DNA of 64,000 nucleotides from Mycolicibacterium parafortuitum. Its GTDB lineage: Bacteria > Actinomycetota > Actinomycetes > Mycobacteriales > Mycobacteriaceae. Shown here piece by piece: positions 17,824 through 26,627 of this stretch. The notes under the pieces were generated by a model. It was not told the origin of the DNA. It made no database searches and saw only the letters and a program-made list of their open reading frames with translations. Numbering within the stretch: position 1 is the first letter of the stretch; the number at the start of each line of letters is the position of its first letter. Made by a program: the position numbers and the translations under genes. The stretch spans positions 1 through 64,000 of the forward strand of contig NZ_AP022598.1 of assembly GCF_010725485.1 (NCBI RefSeq), written 5' to 3'.

Positions 17824-17888
17824 CCGCCGAAATTGCGTTCCAGCAGCGGAAGTTCGAGAACGAACCTGCCGGAATGCAATTTCGGCGG
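17824..17888. repeat. Palindromic intergenic element, copy 1
   Basis: The left arm at 17824-17844 pairs with 17868-17888 (CCGCCGAAATTGC against GCAATTTCGGCGG at the ends), about 19 of 21 positions, around a loop of about 23 bases. A related element with the same CGCCGA...GCGTCC / GGAATGCA...TTTCGGCG layout lies at 18921. It sits after the aminotransferase stop and could terminate transcription. Confidence 0.55.
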
Positions 17889-17912
17889 GGCGACGGGATT
17901 ATCGTTGGCACC

Positions 17913-18920
17913 ATGCTCAGGTCGAAACGACCCGTCGACCCGGTGCGGTGGCACGCACCGCCCGTCGACCCGCTCCCCGAATTCGGTGCAGCTGCACTGA
18001 CATTGGTGCCGATACCGGGCGGTGAACCCGAGGACGTCGTCGTCGACTCCGACGGCCACCTGTGGGTCGGGGCGCTCGACGGGTCGATCGTGCGGTTGCG
18101 TCCCGACGGCACCGCACCCGAGATCGTCGCCAACACCGGCGGCCGGCCGCTGGGCCTGGGCTTCACCCGGGACGGCCGACTGCTGGTGTGCGACAGCCCG
18201 CGCGGACTGCTCGCACTGGACACCGCCACCGGCAGGTTCGAGACGCTGGTGTCGTCGATCGACGGGCGGCCGCTGCTGTTCTGCTCGAACGTGACCGAAA
18301 CCGCTGACGGCACGGTGTATTTCACCGAGTCGACGAGCGCGTTCACCATCGACCAGTACCTCGGCGCGATCCTGGAGGCCCGCGGCCGCGGCGCGCTGCA
18401 CCGGCTCGACACCGACGGCCGGGTCACCACGGTGCTCGACGGGCTGTACTTCGCCAACGGGGTCACACCGACCGCGGACGGTTCGGCGCTGGTGTTCGCC
18501 GAGACGCAGGGCCGCCGACTGTCGAAGTACTGGCTGACCGGCCCTCATGCCGGCACGGTCACGCCGCTGGCGGTGAACCTTCCCGCGATGCCCGACAACC
18601 TGTCCACCGGCGCGGACGGCCGGATCTGGTGCGCGATGGTGACCCCGGCCAACCCGCTCGCCGACCGACTGGCGGCCGGACCGCCGGTGCTGCGCAAGGT
18701 GATCTGGCGGCTGCCCGCGCGGCTGCAGCCCAAACCCGAGGCTGTCGTCTGGGCGGTCGCCTTCGATCCCGACAGCGGCGCGCCCGTCGCCGGCGTGCGG
18801 ATGACGCACCCGGAGTTCAGCATGGCGACCGGTCTCGTCGAGGCCGGCGGCCGGCTCTGGCTCGGCAGCATCGGAGCCCCGCACCTCGGGTCGGTCGATC
18901 TGGCGTCGACCGCGCTCTGA
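17913..18920 (+). CDS. SMP-30/gluconolactonase/strictosidine synthase-like beta-propeller protein
   Basis: 335 residues with the repeated blade pattern of the SMP-30/YvrE and strictosidine synthase-like superfamily: EDVVVDSDGHLWVG, GRPLGLGFTRDGRLLVCD, TETADGTVYFTES, DNLSTGADGRIW and GLVEAGGRLWLG. Such six-bladed propellers are metal-dependent lactonases or esterases; a candidate metal-site Asn/Asp set is present (EDVVVD; FANGVT; DNLSTG), but the substrate cannot be assigned. No signal peptide is seen. ATG 17913 is chosen because the preceding open frame overlaps the palindromic element. It is framed by two copies of that element and shows no clear operon partner. Confidence 0.8.
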   Translation: MLRSKRPVDPVRWHAPPVDPLPEFGAAALTLVPIPGGEPEDVVVDSDGHLWVGALDGSIVRLRPDGTAPEIVANTGGRPLGLGFTRDGRLLVCDSPRGLLALDTATGRFETLVSSIDGRPLLFCSNVTETADGTVYFTESTSAFTIDQYLGAILEARGRGALHRLDTDGRVTTVLDGLYFANGVTPTADGSALVFAETQGRRLSKYWLTGPHAGTVTPLAVNLPAMPDNLSTGADGRIWCAMVTPANPLADRLAAGPPVLRKVIWRLPARLQPKPEAVVWAVAFDPDSGAPVAGVRMTHPEFSMATGLVEAGGRLWLGSIGAPHLGSVDLASTAL

Positions 18921-18988
18921 CTTCGCCGAGACTGCGTCCGCGCAGCGGAATGTCGAGAAAAGTCCTGCTGGAATGCAGTTTCGGCGAG
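18921..18988. repeat. Palindromic intergenic element, copy 2
   Basis: Related to the element at 17824: a CGCCGAGACTGCGTCC left arm, an AGCGGAA...TCGAGAA centre and a GGAATGCAGTTTCGGCG right arm. It follows the stop of the SMP-30-like gene directly. Together the copies point to a dispersed mycobacterial palindromic repeat that may double as a terminator. Confidence 0.5.
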
Positions 18989-19108
18989 TGGCCGGGGGTT
19001 AACCCCCGGAGCGATTCCTGCCAACCGGCGATCAATTTCTGCCACGCGAAATGTAACCACCGTGTGAAGGGTTAAACCCAGCAGGATCGCAACAGGGAAG
19101 AGCCGAAA

Positions 19109-19408
19109 ATGAAGAACATCACCATCGCCACCACCGCCGCCGCGGCGTTCGCCGCCGGACTGTTCGGACTCGCCGCACCCGCCGCCGCAGCCCCGACCGG
19201 CGGAGACGCCCAGGACACCATCGCCGCGCTGGAAGCCGAGGGCCACCGGGTCATCGTGCACCGGCTGTCGGACACACCGCTGTCCCAGGCGACGGTCGTG
19301 GGCGTGAACCCCGGCGCCGACATCCGCTCGACGGTGCAGGACTACGCCAACAACCGCACGTACCAGAACACGGTCACCGGCAAGATCTACTACGTCAACG
19401 TCCGCTGA
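19109..19408 (+). CDS. Small secreted mycobacterial protein
   Basis: 99 residues with a Sec signal peptide (about 1-28, Ala-rich, ending AAPAAAAP) and a mature part of about 70 residues with no Cys or known motif. Small exported proteins of this shape are common in mycobacteria and mostly uncharacterised; I do not recognise a function. A Shine-Dalgarno-like GGGAAGAG precedes the ATG. The last codons and the stop are the first unit of a 27-bp tandem repeat that continues past the gene, so the same in-frame stop is repeated downstream. Confidence 0.8.
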   Translation: MKNITIATTAAAAFAAGLFGLAAPAAAAPTGGDAQDTIAALEAEGHRVIVHRLSDTPLSQATVVGVNPGADIRSTVQDYANNRTYQNTVTGKIYYVNVR

Positions 19409-19466
19409 GCGGACAATTCGATCAACGTCCGCTGAGCGGACAATTCGATCAACGTCCGCTGACCGG
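19395..19466. repeat. 27-bp tandem repeat, about 2.7 copies, spanning a stop codon
   Basis: Units 19395-19421 and 19422-19448 are identical, and a third at 19449-19466 is partial. Each contains the near-palindrome GTCCGCTGAGCGGAC. The unit is nine codons long, so it keeps frame and repeats the TGA stop of the small secreted protein. Confidence 0.85.
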
Positions 19467-19511
19467 TAACCCCCCAAGACGTCCGCTCCCCCCCGGCGGA
19501 CCTGTGGAACC

Positions 19512-19553
19512 CGAAGGGGCACCTCCTATCCCCCCGCTGGAGGTGCCCCTTCG
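19512..19553. terminator. Perfect 15-bp stem, bidirectional terminator
   Basis: CGAAGGGGCACCTCC (19512-19526) and GGAGGTGCCCCTTCG (19539-19553) are perfect inverted repeats with a 12-base loop, between the stop of the secreted protein and the stop of the LuxR gene. No U-tract, as usual in mycobacteria. Confidence 0.75.
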
Positions 19554-19559
19554 CCATGT

Positions 19560-20396
19560 TCAGGGGATCAGACGCAGCCGACGCGCCTTCGACACCGACT
19601 CGTAGCGGGTGTGAGTGCCCAGTTTCATTGCCGCACTGCGCAGGTAGCTCTTGACGGTCTCGGGCTTGAGCGAAAGGCGCTGCGCGGCCTCGGTGTTGGT
19701 GCAACCGAGCGCGACCTGGCCCAGCACGTCGACTTCCCGCGGGGTCAGCACGGGCGTCTCCGCGTCGTCGCCGCCGCCGATCAGGGTGTCGGCCAGTGCC
19801 CGCAGCCGGTCCTGCAGCTCCGGCGGGGCCGTGACCGCGAGCGACCTCAGCTCCGCGTGCACCTCCCGGATCTGCTCTGCGCCGACCTGCCCCGTGTTGA
19901 CCTGATGGGCGTCGCGCAGCCGCAGCCGACGGTCCACCTCGTCGCGGATGCGGAACTCCTCACTGAGCCGCCGCGCCGACTCGACCACCAGATCGGCGGC
20001 GCGTCCGCCGAACGGCGCCCCGGTGCGGTAGGCGCCGTAGAGCATCGCCCGGGCCCGGCCGTCGACGAGCACCGGCACCGCCAGCACCGACTGGATGCCC
20101 TCCGAGAGCACCGGGCCGTCGTAGTCGTGGGTGATCGATGCGGCGTTGCGGTAGTCGGCGACCGCGAGCGGCCGGCCCGCGACCATGCTGGCGCCGCCGA
20201 GACCGGAGTTCGACCGCACCGCCAGCCCGCGCAGTCCGCCGGTCCTGAGCCCGTAGTACTCGCTGATCAGCAGCGTGTCCTCGTGCACCTCGCCGCCGAA
20301 CAGCACCGGAACGCCGCCGAGGGCCGCCACCCGCCGCAGTTCCGCGCGCAACGCATCCCCGTCGCGGGGTCGCAGCAGCGGCGATACGGCGGACAT
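19560..20396 (-). CDS. GAF-domain LuxR family transcriptional regulator
   Basis: 278 residues. N-terminal GAF-like sensor (about 10-150; GGASMVAGRPLAVADYRNA, VLAVPVLVDGRARAMLYGA), a short helical linker, and a C-terminal LuxR/NarL helix-turn-helix (about 212-275; LTPREVDVLGQVALGCTNTE then LKPETVKSYLRSAAMKLG). The ligand is unknown. It is divergent from the two acyl-CoA synthetase genes, whose first ATG is 60 bases from its own, and such GAF-LuxR proteins commonly regulate adjacent carboxylic-acid activation genes; that link is inferred. Confidence 0.88.
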   Translation of the reverse strand: MSAVSPLLRPRDGDALRAELRRVAALGGVPVLFGGEVHEDTLLISEYYGLRTGGLRGLAVRSNSGLGGASMVAGRPLAVADYRNAASITHDYDGPVLSEGIQSVLAVPVLVDGRARAMLYGAYRTGAPFGGRAADLVVESARRLSEEFRIRDEVDRRLRLRDAHQVNTGQVGAEQIREVHAELRSLAVTAPPELQDRLRALADTLIGGGDDAETPVLTPREVDVLGQVALGCTNTEAAQRLSLKPETVKSYLRSAAMKLGTHTRYESVSKARRLRLIP

Positions 20397-20456
20397 CGGG
20401 TGGCACCCTCTTTCGGGGGTAGTGGATGGACGACTGTGACCTAGATCCTATTAGGC

Positions 20457-22151
20457 ATGGCGAGCAACCCCCATCTCCTCGACAGCCTCCGTAGCGCCCG
20501 CGACCACCTGGTCACCGTCATGGCCGACTACGACAAGGCCGTGGAGACCTTCGAGTGGCCGCGGATCACCGGTCCGTTCAACTGGGCCACCGACTGGTTC
20601 GACGCGATCGCCCGCGGCAACGACCACGTAGCGCTGTGGATCGTCGAAGAGGACGGCCGCGAACGCAAGGTCACCTTCGACGAGATGGCCCGCCGCTCCG
20701 ACCAGGTCGCGACCTGGCTGGGCGGTCTCGGCGTCGGCAAGGGCGACCGGGTCATCCTGATGCTCGGCAACCAGGTCGAACTGTGGGAGTCGATGCTCGC
20801 GGTCGCCAAGCTCGGCGCGGTCATCATGCCGACGACCGGCGCGCTGGGCCCGGCAGATCTGGCCGACCGGATCCGCCGCGGCGGGGCCGGCTTCGTGATC
20901 GCCAACGCCACCGACGCATCGAAGTTCGCCGAGGTGGACGGGGACTACGTCCGCATCGCCGTCGGCGCCCCGGTCGACGGCTGGCGTTCCTACGGCGACG
21001 CCGACGCCGCCGAAGCCCACCCGCACGATCCGCAGACCACCACCGACGACCCGCTGCTCGTGTACTTCACCTCCGGCACCACCAGCAAGCCCAAGCTCGT
21101 CGAGCACTCCCAGATCAGTTATCCCGTCGGCCATCTGACGACGATGGCGTGGCTCGGCGTGCGCCCCGGCGACGTGCATCTGGCGATCAGCGCTCCAGGA
21201 TGGGCCAAGCACGCCTGGAGCTGCTTTTTCACACCGTGGATCGCCGAGGCGACGATCTTCGTCTACAACTATGCGCGCTTCGACGCGGCCGCGCTGCTCG
21301 GGCAGCTACGCCGGGCCGGGGTCAACACGTTCTGCGCGCCACCGACGGTGTGGCGCATGCTGATCCAAGCCGACCTCGGCGAGCGGCCCGCCGGGCTGCG
21401 TGAGGTGCTCGGCGCCGGCGAACCGCTCAACCCCGAGGTGATCAGCGCGGTGGAACGCGCGTGGGGGCTGACCATCCGCGACGGATTCGGACAGACCGAG
21501 ACCACGCTGCAGATCGGCAACACCCCGGGCCAGCCGGTCAAGGCCGGCTCGATGGGCCGCCCGATGCCCGGGGTGCCGGTGGTGCTGGTGGACCCGCTGA
21601 CCGGTGAGCTCGCCGACGAGGGCGAGATCTGCCTCGATCTCAGCCGCAGACCGCTGAACCTGATGACCGGTTACCTCGGCGACGACGAACGCAACGCCCA
21701 GGTGATGCGCGGCGGCTATTACCACACCGGCGACGTCGCGAGCCGTGACGCCGCCGGCTACATCACCTACATCGGCCGCACCGACGACGTGTTCAAGTCC
21801 TCGGACTACAAGGTGTCGCCGTTTGAGCTGGAAAGCGTGCTGATCGAGCACCCCGCGGTGGTCGAGGCCGCGGTGGTCCCCCAGCCCGACGACACCCGGC
21901 TGGCGATTCCGAAGGCGTACGTCGCGCTGGCCGACGGCTGGTCCGCCGACCGGGACACCGCGAAGGCGATCCTGGAGTACGCCCGCGACCACCTCGCCCC
22001 GTATCTGAAGGTGCGCCGTGTCGAATTCTTCGACTTGCCCAAGACCATTTCGGGCAAGATCCGTCGTGTCGAGCTCCGTCAGCGCGAGGAAGCCGCGCAC
22101 CGGACCGGCCAGGGCATCGACACCGAATACCGCTACGAGGACCTGGTCTGA
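20457..22151 (+). CDS. Acyl-CoA synthetase (AMP-forming), medium-chain/ACSM-like
   Basis: 564 residues of the ANL superfamily. ATP loop YFTSGTTSKPK (about 203-213), adenine/A5 region DGFGQTETT, hinge YITYIGRTDDVFKSSDYKVS and the catalytic lysine near the C-terminus in KTISGKIRR. It makes an acyl-AMP and then an acyl-CoA; the closest recalled family is medium-chain/propionate-type synthetases. Sits first in a two-gene unit with another AMP-binding enzyme (13 bases between stop and GTG), divergent from a GAF-LuxR regulator. True substrate unknown. Confidence 0.87.
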   Translation: MASNPHLLDSLRSARDHLVTVMADYDKAVETFEWPRITGPFNWATDWFDAIARGNDHVALWIVEEDGRERKVTFDEMARRSDQVATWLGGLGVGKGDRVILMLGNQVELWESMLAVAKLGAVIMPTTGALGPADLADRIRRGGAGFVIANATDASKFAEVDGDYVRIAVGAPVDGWRSYGDADAAEAHPHDPQTTTDDPLLVYFTSGTTSKPKLVEHSQISYPVGHLTTMAWLGVRPGDVHLAISAPGWAKHAWSCFFTPWIAEATIFVYNYARFDAAALLGQLRRAGVNTFCAPPTVWRMLIQADLGERPAGLREVLGAGEPLNPEVISAVERAWGLTIRDGFGQTETTLQIGNTPGQPVKAGSMGRPMPGVPVVLVDPLTGELADEGEICLDLSRRPLNLMTGYLGDDERNAQVMRGGYYHTGDVASRDAAGYITYIGRTDDVFKSSDYKVSPFELESVLIEHPAVVEAAVVPQPDDTRLAIPKAYVALADGWSADRDTAKAILEYARDHLAPYLKVRRVEFFDLPKTISGKIRRVELRQREEAAHRTGQGIDTEYRYEDLV

Positions 22152-22164
22152 GTAAGGAGGCACC

Positions 22165-23778
22165 GTGACCGAGTCCTACGACGCAGGCCCGACCGACATC
22201 CCGATCCTCGAGGAGACCATCGGGGCGAACTTCGCGCGCATCGCGCGCACCCACCCCGATCTCGACGCGCTCGTCGACGTCCCCACCGGCAGACGCTGGA
22301 CCTACGCCGAGCTGGACGCCGAGATCGACGCGGTGGCCAAGGGTTTGATCGCGCTCGGGGTCAACCGAGGCGACCGGGTGGGTATCTGGTCGCCGAACTG
22401 CCCCGAATGGGTGCTGGCGCAGTACGCGACGGCGAAGCTCGGCGCGATCCTGGTCAACATCAACCCGGCCTACCGCACCCACGAACTGCGCTACGTGCTG
22501 GAGCAGTCGGGCGTCGCGACACTGATCTCGGCGGCGCGGTTCAAGACCTCCGACTACGTCGCGATGGTCGACGAGGTCCGCCCTCAGGTGGACACCCTGG
22601 CGACGGTGTTGTTCATCGGCACCGAGGACTGGGACACGTTACGCGCAAAGGGATCCGACGTCGACGACACCGAATTGCGGCGCCGCGGCGCCGCGCTGTC
22701 CAACGACGACCCGATCAACATCCAGTACACCTCCGGCACAACGGGATTCCCGAAGGGTGCGACGTTGTCGCACCGCAACATCCTCAACAACGGGTTCTTC
22801 GTCACCGAGCAGATCAACCTCCGGGCCGGGGACAAGCTGTGCATCCCGGTGCCGTTCTACCACTGCTTCGGCATGGTGATGGGCAACCTCGGGTGCACGA
22901 CGCACGGCGCGACGATCGTGATCCCGGCGCCTGCGTTCGACCCCGGTCTGACCCTGGACGCGATCGAGAAGGAAAGGTGCGCAGGAGTTTACGGCGTGCC
23001 CACGATGTTCATCGCGATGCAGAACCATCCCGATTTCGCCGAGCGGGATCTGACGTCGCTGCGCACCGGCATCATGGCCGGCGCGGTGTGCCCGGTCGAG
23101 GTGATGAAGCGCTGCGTCGAGGACATGAACATGGCAGAGGTGTCGATCGCCTACGGGATGACCGAGACATCCCCGGTGTCATGCCAGACGCTGCTCGACG
23201 ACGACCTCGAGCGCCGCACCTCCTCGATCGGGCGGGTGCATCCGCACGTCGAGATCAAAATCGTCGACCCGGAGACCGGGCAGGTCGTCGAGCGCGGCAC
23301 CCCCGGGGAGTTCTGCACCCGGGGCTATTCGGTGATGCTCGGCTATTGGCGCGACGAGGAGAAGACCGCCGAGGCCGTCGACGCGGACGGATGGATGCAC
23401 ACCGGCGATCTGGCGGTGATGCGCTCGGACGGTTACTGCAACATCGTCGGCCGGATCAAGGATCTGGTGATCCGCGGCGGCGAGAACATCTACCCCCGCG
23501 AGATCGAGGAATTCCTGTACACCCATCCCGACATCGAGGATGCCCAGGTCGTCGGTGTGCCCGATGAGAAGTACGGCGAAGAACTCTGCGCGTGGCTGCG
23601 GATGCGCCCGGATCGCCCGCCGCTGGATGCGGCCGCGGTCCGCGAGTTCGCGACCGGCAAGCTCGCGCACTACAAGATCCCGCGCTATGTACACATCGTC
23701 GACGAGTTCCCGATGACGGTGACCGGCAAGATCCGCAAGGTAGAGATGCGCGAGGAGAGCGCCCGGCTGTTCGGGTGA
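22165..23778 (+). CDS. Fatty-acid-CoA ligase (FadD/ACSF2-like AMP-binding protein)
   Basis: 537 residues, second ANL enzyme of the pair. ATP loop YTSGTTGFPKG (about 190-200), AYGMTETSP, hinge GRIKDLVIRGGENIYPREIE and the C-terminal catalytic lysine in TVTGKIRK. It resembles ACSF2-type medium/long-chain fatty acyl-CoA ligases such as mycobacterial FadD35. A strong TAAGGAGG precedes the GTG start at 22165. A short hairpin follows the stop. Co-transcription with the upstream synthetase is likely; the two may act on related acids with different chain length. Confidence 0.88.
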   Translation: MTESYDAGPTDIPILEETIGANFARIARTHPDLDALVDVPTGRRWTYAELDAEIDAVAKGLIALGVNRGDRVGIWSPNCPEWVLAQYATAKLGAILVNINPAYRTHELRYVLEQSGVATLISAARFKTSDYVAMVDEVRPQVDTLATVLFIGTEDWDTLRAKGSDVDDTELRRRGAALSNDDPINIQYTSGTTGFPKGATLSHRNILNNGFFVTEQINLRAGDKLCIPVPFYHCFGMVMGNLGCTTHGATIVIPAPAFDPGLTLDAIEKERCAGVYGVPTMFIAMQNHPDFAERDLTSLRTGIMAGAVCPVEVMKRCVEDMNMAEVSIAYGMTETSPVSCQTLLDDDLERRTSSIGRVHPHVEIKIVDPETGQVVERGTPGEFCTRGYSVMLGYWRDEEKTAEAVDADGWMHTGDLAVMRSDGYCNIVGRIKDLVIRGGENIYPREIEEFLYTHPDIEDAQVVGVPDEKYGEELCAWLRMRPDRPPLDAAAVREFATGKLAHYKIPRYVHIVDEFPMTVTGKIRKVEMREESARLFG

Positions 23779-23798
23779 AGACATCCGGACACACAAGA

Positions 23799-23828
23799 GG
23801 GGCGCCCCCACCACCAGGAGCGCCCCCC
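23799..23828 (+). terminator. GC-rich hairpin after the acyl-CoA ligase pair
   Basis: GGGGCGC (23799-23805) and GCGCCCC (from 23820) form a 7-bp stem with a loop of about 14 bases, 20 bases after the stop of the rightward ligase gene and just before the stop of a leftward small gene. Confidence 0.55.
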
Positions 23829-23839
23829 GTGCCGCGCGG

Positions 23840-23995
23840 CTACACCACCTGGAGGGGCGGCGTCATCACGCGGGATTGGTAGGACGGGTGCCTGCGCATG
23901 GCTTCTTCGAAGTCGCGCGAACGGCGGTCCGGCGCCTGGAAGGCCGGATGGGTGTCGAGTCGAATAACAACGGCGCCTGTATTCGTCGTCATCAT
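23840..23995 (-). CDS. Small uncharacterised protein, 51 aa
   Basis: Starts with tandem ATG codons at 23995 and 23992, preceded by the purine-rich AGAGGGGCG, and ends in TAG at 23840. The product is 51 residues, hydrophilic, with no Cys and no membrane segment (begins MMTTNTGAVVIRLDTHPAF, later RRSRDFEEAMRRHPSYQSRV). The codon pattern looks coding (GC-rich third positions). It lies alone between two convergent or co-directional larger genes. Function unknown. An in-frame ATG at 24010 would give five more residues. Confidence 0.55.
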   Translation of the reverse strand: MMTTNTGAVVIRLDTHPAFQAPDRRSRDFEEAMRRHPSYQSRVMTPPLQVV

Positions 23996-24107
23996 CAACG
24001 CCCCTCTCATGAACCGAATGTGTTCCTCAAGAGTGCTGGCCGCGCCTGAGCGTGGTGCTCAGTGCAATCCGTGAACTTGCTGAGAAAGTGCCCGCCCCGG
24101 AGCGCGG

Positions 24108-25283
24108 CTAAACGTCGATCGCCGGTTTCAGCGACACCACGCTGATATCGGGGGGCGCACCGATCCGCAGCGGCGGCCCCCAGAATCCCGCGCCGCGCGA
24201 GACGTACAGCTGCGTGTCCTTGACCTGCGACAGTCCTGCCAGCGACGGTTGCGCGAGCTCCACGAGGTAGTGGAACGGCCACATCTGGCCGCCGTGGGTG
24301 TGCCCGGACAACTGCAGATCCACCCCACGATCGGCGGCATCGGCGACCTGGATCGGCTGGTGCGCGAGCAGGACGGTCGGGCCGGCCGGGTCCACCCCGG
24401 CGAGCGCGGCGTCGAAATCGGGCGGATCGGAGCGGGACGCGCCCGCGACGTCGTTGACGCCGGCCAGATCGAACGCGGCGCCGCCGCGGGTGATCCGGGT
24501 GTTCTCGTTGCGCAGCACGTTCAGCCCGAAACGGTCCAGTTCACGCAGCCACGCCGCGGTGTCGCCGACGAAGTACTCGTGGTTGCCGGTGACGAAGAAG
24601 CTGCCCTCACGCGACACCAGGTCCTGCAGCGGTTCGGCGGCCGAGCCGAGCTCCTCGACGGTGCCGTCGACCAGATCCCCGACCACGGCGACGAGGTCGG
24701 GCTCGGTTTCATTGATCATCCGCACGATCCGCTCGGTGTGCGCGCGCCCCAGCAGCGGGCCGAGGTGGATGTCGGAGACCACCGCGATGCGGAACCCGTC
24801 GAACGCCGGGTGAAGCCGCGGCATCCGCACCGGGACCCGCAGCACATCCGGTGCGCCCAGGGCCCGCGCGGCGCCGAACCCGGTCAATCCGACCGCGGCC
24901 GCGCCTGCCGTCACCGCCGCGGTGCGCGCCAAGAACAACCGGCGGTCCGGCGCGGGTGGGGCGACAGGCGACTCGTCGGCCCTCGGCTCGTCTTTGCCTA
25001 CCCGCCTGCGCACTATCAGTCGCACCGGCTCGAGCACGAGCAGCGCCAGCACCAGGTAGAACAGCAGCCCGAACCACAGGTAGCCGGGCCAGGCCACCCA
25101 GCGCGACGCGGTGACGCCGGCGACGCGCGGCACCACCAGTGCCGCGATCAGCAGCAGCAACAACGCGACGAGCAGACCCGATGCCAGCAGGCGGGCTCGG
25201 CCCCGGGTGGTGTCCTTGACGGTCCGCTTCCAGACGTACAGGTGCATCAGCGCGAGGATCGAACCGAGAACAAGGAGGAACAT
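24108..25283 (-). CDS. Membrane-anchored metallophosphoesterase (YkuE-like)
   Basis: 391 residues. Three to four hydrophobic helices occupy about 1-95, then a Pro/charged linker and another hydrophobic stretch (about 117-140, possibly a twin-arginine-like PDRRLFLARTAAVTAG). The calcineurin-like phosphoesterase domain covers about 155-391 with all metal motifs: SDIHLG, GDLVDG, GNHEYF and LSGHTHGGQ. Family members cleave phosphomonoesters or phosphodiesters such as lipid pyrophosphates; the substrate here is unknown. Catalytic domain probably on the outer face. AGGA precedes the ATG at 25283. Divergent from dacB1. Confidence 0.88.
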   Translation of the reverse strand: MFLLVLGSILALMHLYVWKRTVKDTTRGRARLLASGLLVALLLLLIAALVVPRVAGVTASRWVAWPGYLWFGLLFYLVLALLVLEPVRLIVRRRVGKDEPRADESPVAPPAPDRRLFLARTAAVTAGAAAVGLTGFGAARALGAPDVLRVPVRMPRLHPAFDGFRIAVVSDIHLGPLLGRAHTERIVRMINETEPDLVAVVGDLVDGTVEELGSAAEPLQDLVSREGSFFVTGNHEYFVGDTAAWLRELDRFGLNVLRNENTRITRGGAAFDLAGVNDVAGASRSDPPDFDAALAGVDPAGPTVLLAHQPIQVADAADRGVDLQLSGHTHGGQMWPFHYLVELAQPSLAGLSQVKDTQLYVSRGAGFWGPPLRIGAPPDISVVSLKPAIDV

Positions 25284-25409
25284 GGAGTCCTAAAGCCGGG
25301 ATGGACCCAGCCTAGCCAGTCCCGCCGAGTCACAGCTGAAACTCTGACCTCAGCTGTCACCGCGTGGCTCCCCGCCCCGACCCGTCCGATCGCTTAATCT
25401 GCGCAGACC

Positions 25410-26627
25410 ATGGCGACCATACGCACAGCCCTCCTGCGCGCATCTGCGCTGGTCACAGCGTCGATGCTGGCTATGGCACCGGTCGCGGCCGCCCAACCCG
25501 ACCCTGCCGTGGACCCGTGCCCGTACCGCGTGACGACGCCACCCGCGGTCGACGCGTCAGAGGTGCCCAAGCCGGGTGACCCGACGCCCGGACCGCTGCC
25601 CGTGCCCGCCAAGCCGATGGGCGGCGACGCGTTGTCCGGCTGTGGTGTCATCACCGCCCCCGGCGCACCGCCGGTCCCCGGCGACGTCTCGGCAGAGGCC
25701 TGGCTGGTCGCCGACCTCGACACCGGCGACGTGATCGCCGCCCGCGATCCGCACGGCAGGCACCGGCCCGCGAGCATCATCAAGGTCCTGACCGCGATGC
25801 AGGCGATCCGCGACCTGCCGCTGATGAAGACCGTGCCCGGCACCGCCGACGATGCGGCACAGGAGGGCACCAAGGTCGGCGTCGGCGAAGGCGGCGTCTA
25901 CACCGTCAACGACCTGCTGCACGGCCTGATGATGTACTCGGGCAACGACGCCGCCCACGCGCTGGCGATGCAGATGGGCGGTATGGACACCGCGCTGAAC
26001 AAGATCAACTCTCTGGCCGGCAAGCTCGGCGCACGCGACACCCGCGTCGCCACCCCGTCGGGTCTGGACGGCCCCGGTATGAGCACCTCCGCCTACGACA
26101 TCGGGCTGTTCTACCGCTACGCGTGGCAGAACCCGGTGTTCGCCGACATCGTCGCGACCCGGTCGACGCAGTTCCCCGGTCGCGACGGCGCCGGATACCC
26201 GATCGAGAACGACAACAAGCTGCTGGCCAACTATCCGGGTGCGCTCGGCGGCAAGACCGGCTTCACCGACGACGCCGGGCAGACCTTCGTCGGTGCGGCC
26301 GAGCGCGACGGCCGGCGTCTGGTCGCGGTGCTGCTGCGCGGTACGCGGCAGCCGATCGCGCCGTGGGAGCAGGCCGCGCGACTGCTGGACTACGGGTTCG
26401 CCACCGCGCCGGGCACCAAGGTGGGCTCTCTGGTGGAACCGGACCCGTCGCTCGGGGTCACCGCCGAGGACCCCGCGGCCGCGACCCTGACGAAGAACAA
26501 CGCGAGCGCGGTGCTGCCCGACGTCGACGCGATGCCGGTGCGGGTCGGGGTCGGGGTGATCGGCGCGGTCATCGTGTTCAGTCTGATCATGGGCGCCCGG
26601 GCGCTCAACCGCAGGCCGGCGCGTTAG
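25410..26627 (+). CDS. dacB1: D-alanyl-D-alanine carboxypeptidase (DacB1-like, Rv3330)
   Basis: 405-residue penicillin-binding protein of the serine peptidase S11 family that trims the terminal D-Ala of peptidoglycan pentapeptides. Signal peptide 1-28; Pro-rich segment 40-90; catalytic domain from about 95 with S122-I-I-K125 (nucleophile and base), S177-G-N179 and K282-T-G284, all intact. A C-terminal hydrophobic helix (about 380-400) followed by basic residues would anchor it. A TAATCT -10 element at 25395-25400 lies nine bases before the ATG, so the mRNA leader is a few bases at most. Its stop overlaps that of the convergent membrane-protein gene by four bases. Confidence 0.92.
   Translation: MATIRTALLRASALVTASMLAMAPVAAAQPDPAVDPCPYRVTTPPAVDASEVPKPGDPTPGPLPVPAKPMGGDALSGCGVITAPGAPPVPGDVSAEAWLVADLDTGDVIAARDPHGRHRPASIIKVLTAMQAIRDLPLMKTVPGTADDAAQEGTKVGVGEGGVYTVNDLLHGLMMYSGNDAAHALAMQMGGMDTALNKINSLAGKLGARDTRVATPSGLDGPGMSTSAYDIGLFYRYAWQNPVFADIVATRSTQFPGRDGAGYPIENDNKLLANYPGALGGKTGFTDDAGQTFVGAAERDGRRLVAVLLRGTRQPIAPWEQAARLLDYGFATAPGTKVGSLVEPDPSLGVTAEDPAAATLTKNNASAVLPDVDAMPVRVGVGVIGAVIVFSLIMGARALNRRPAR

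Noticed and set aside
16386..18884. 832-codon minus-strand open frame
   Set aside because: Antisense to the aminotransferase and SMP-30-like gene, with no domain or ribosome binding site.
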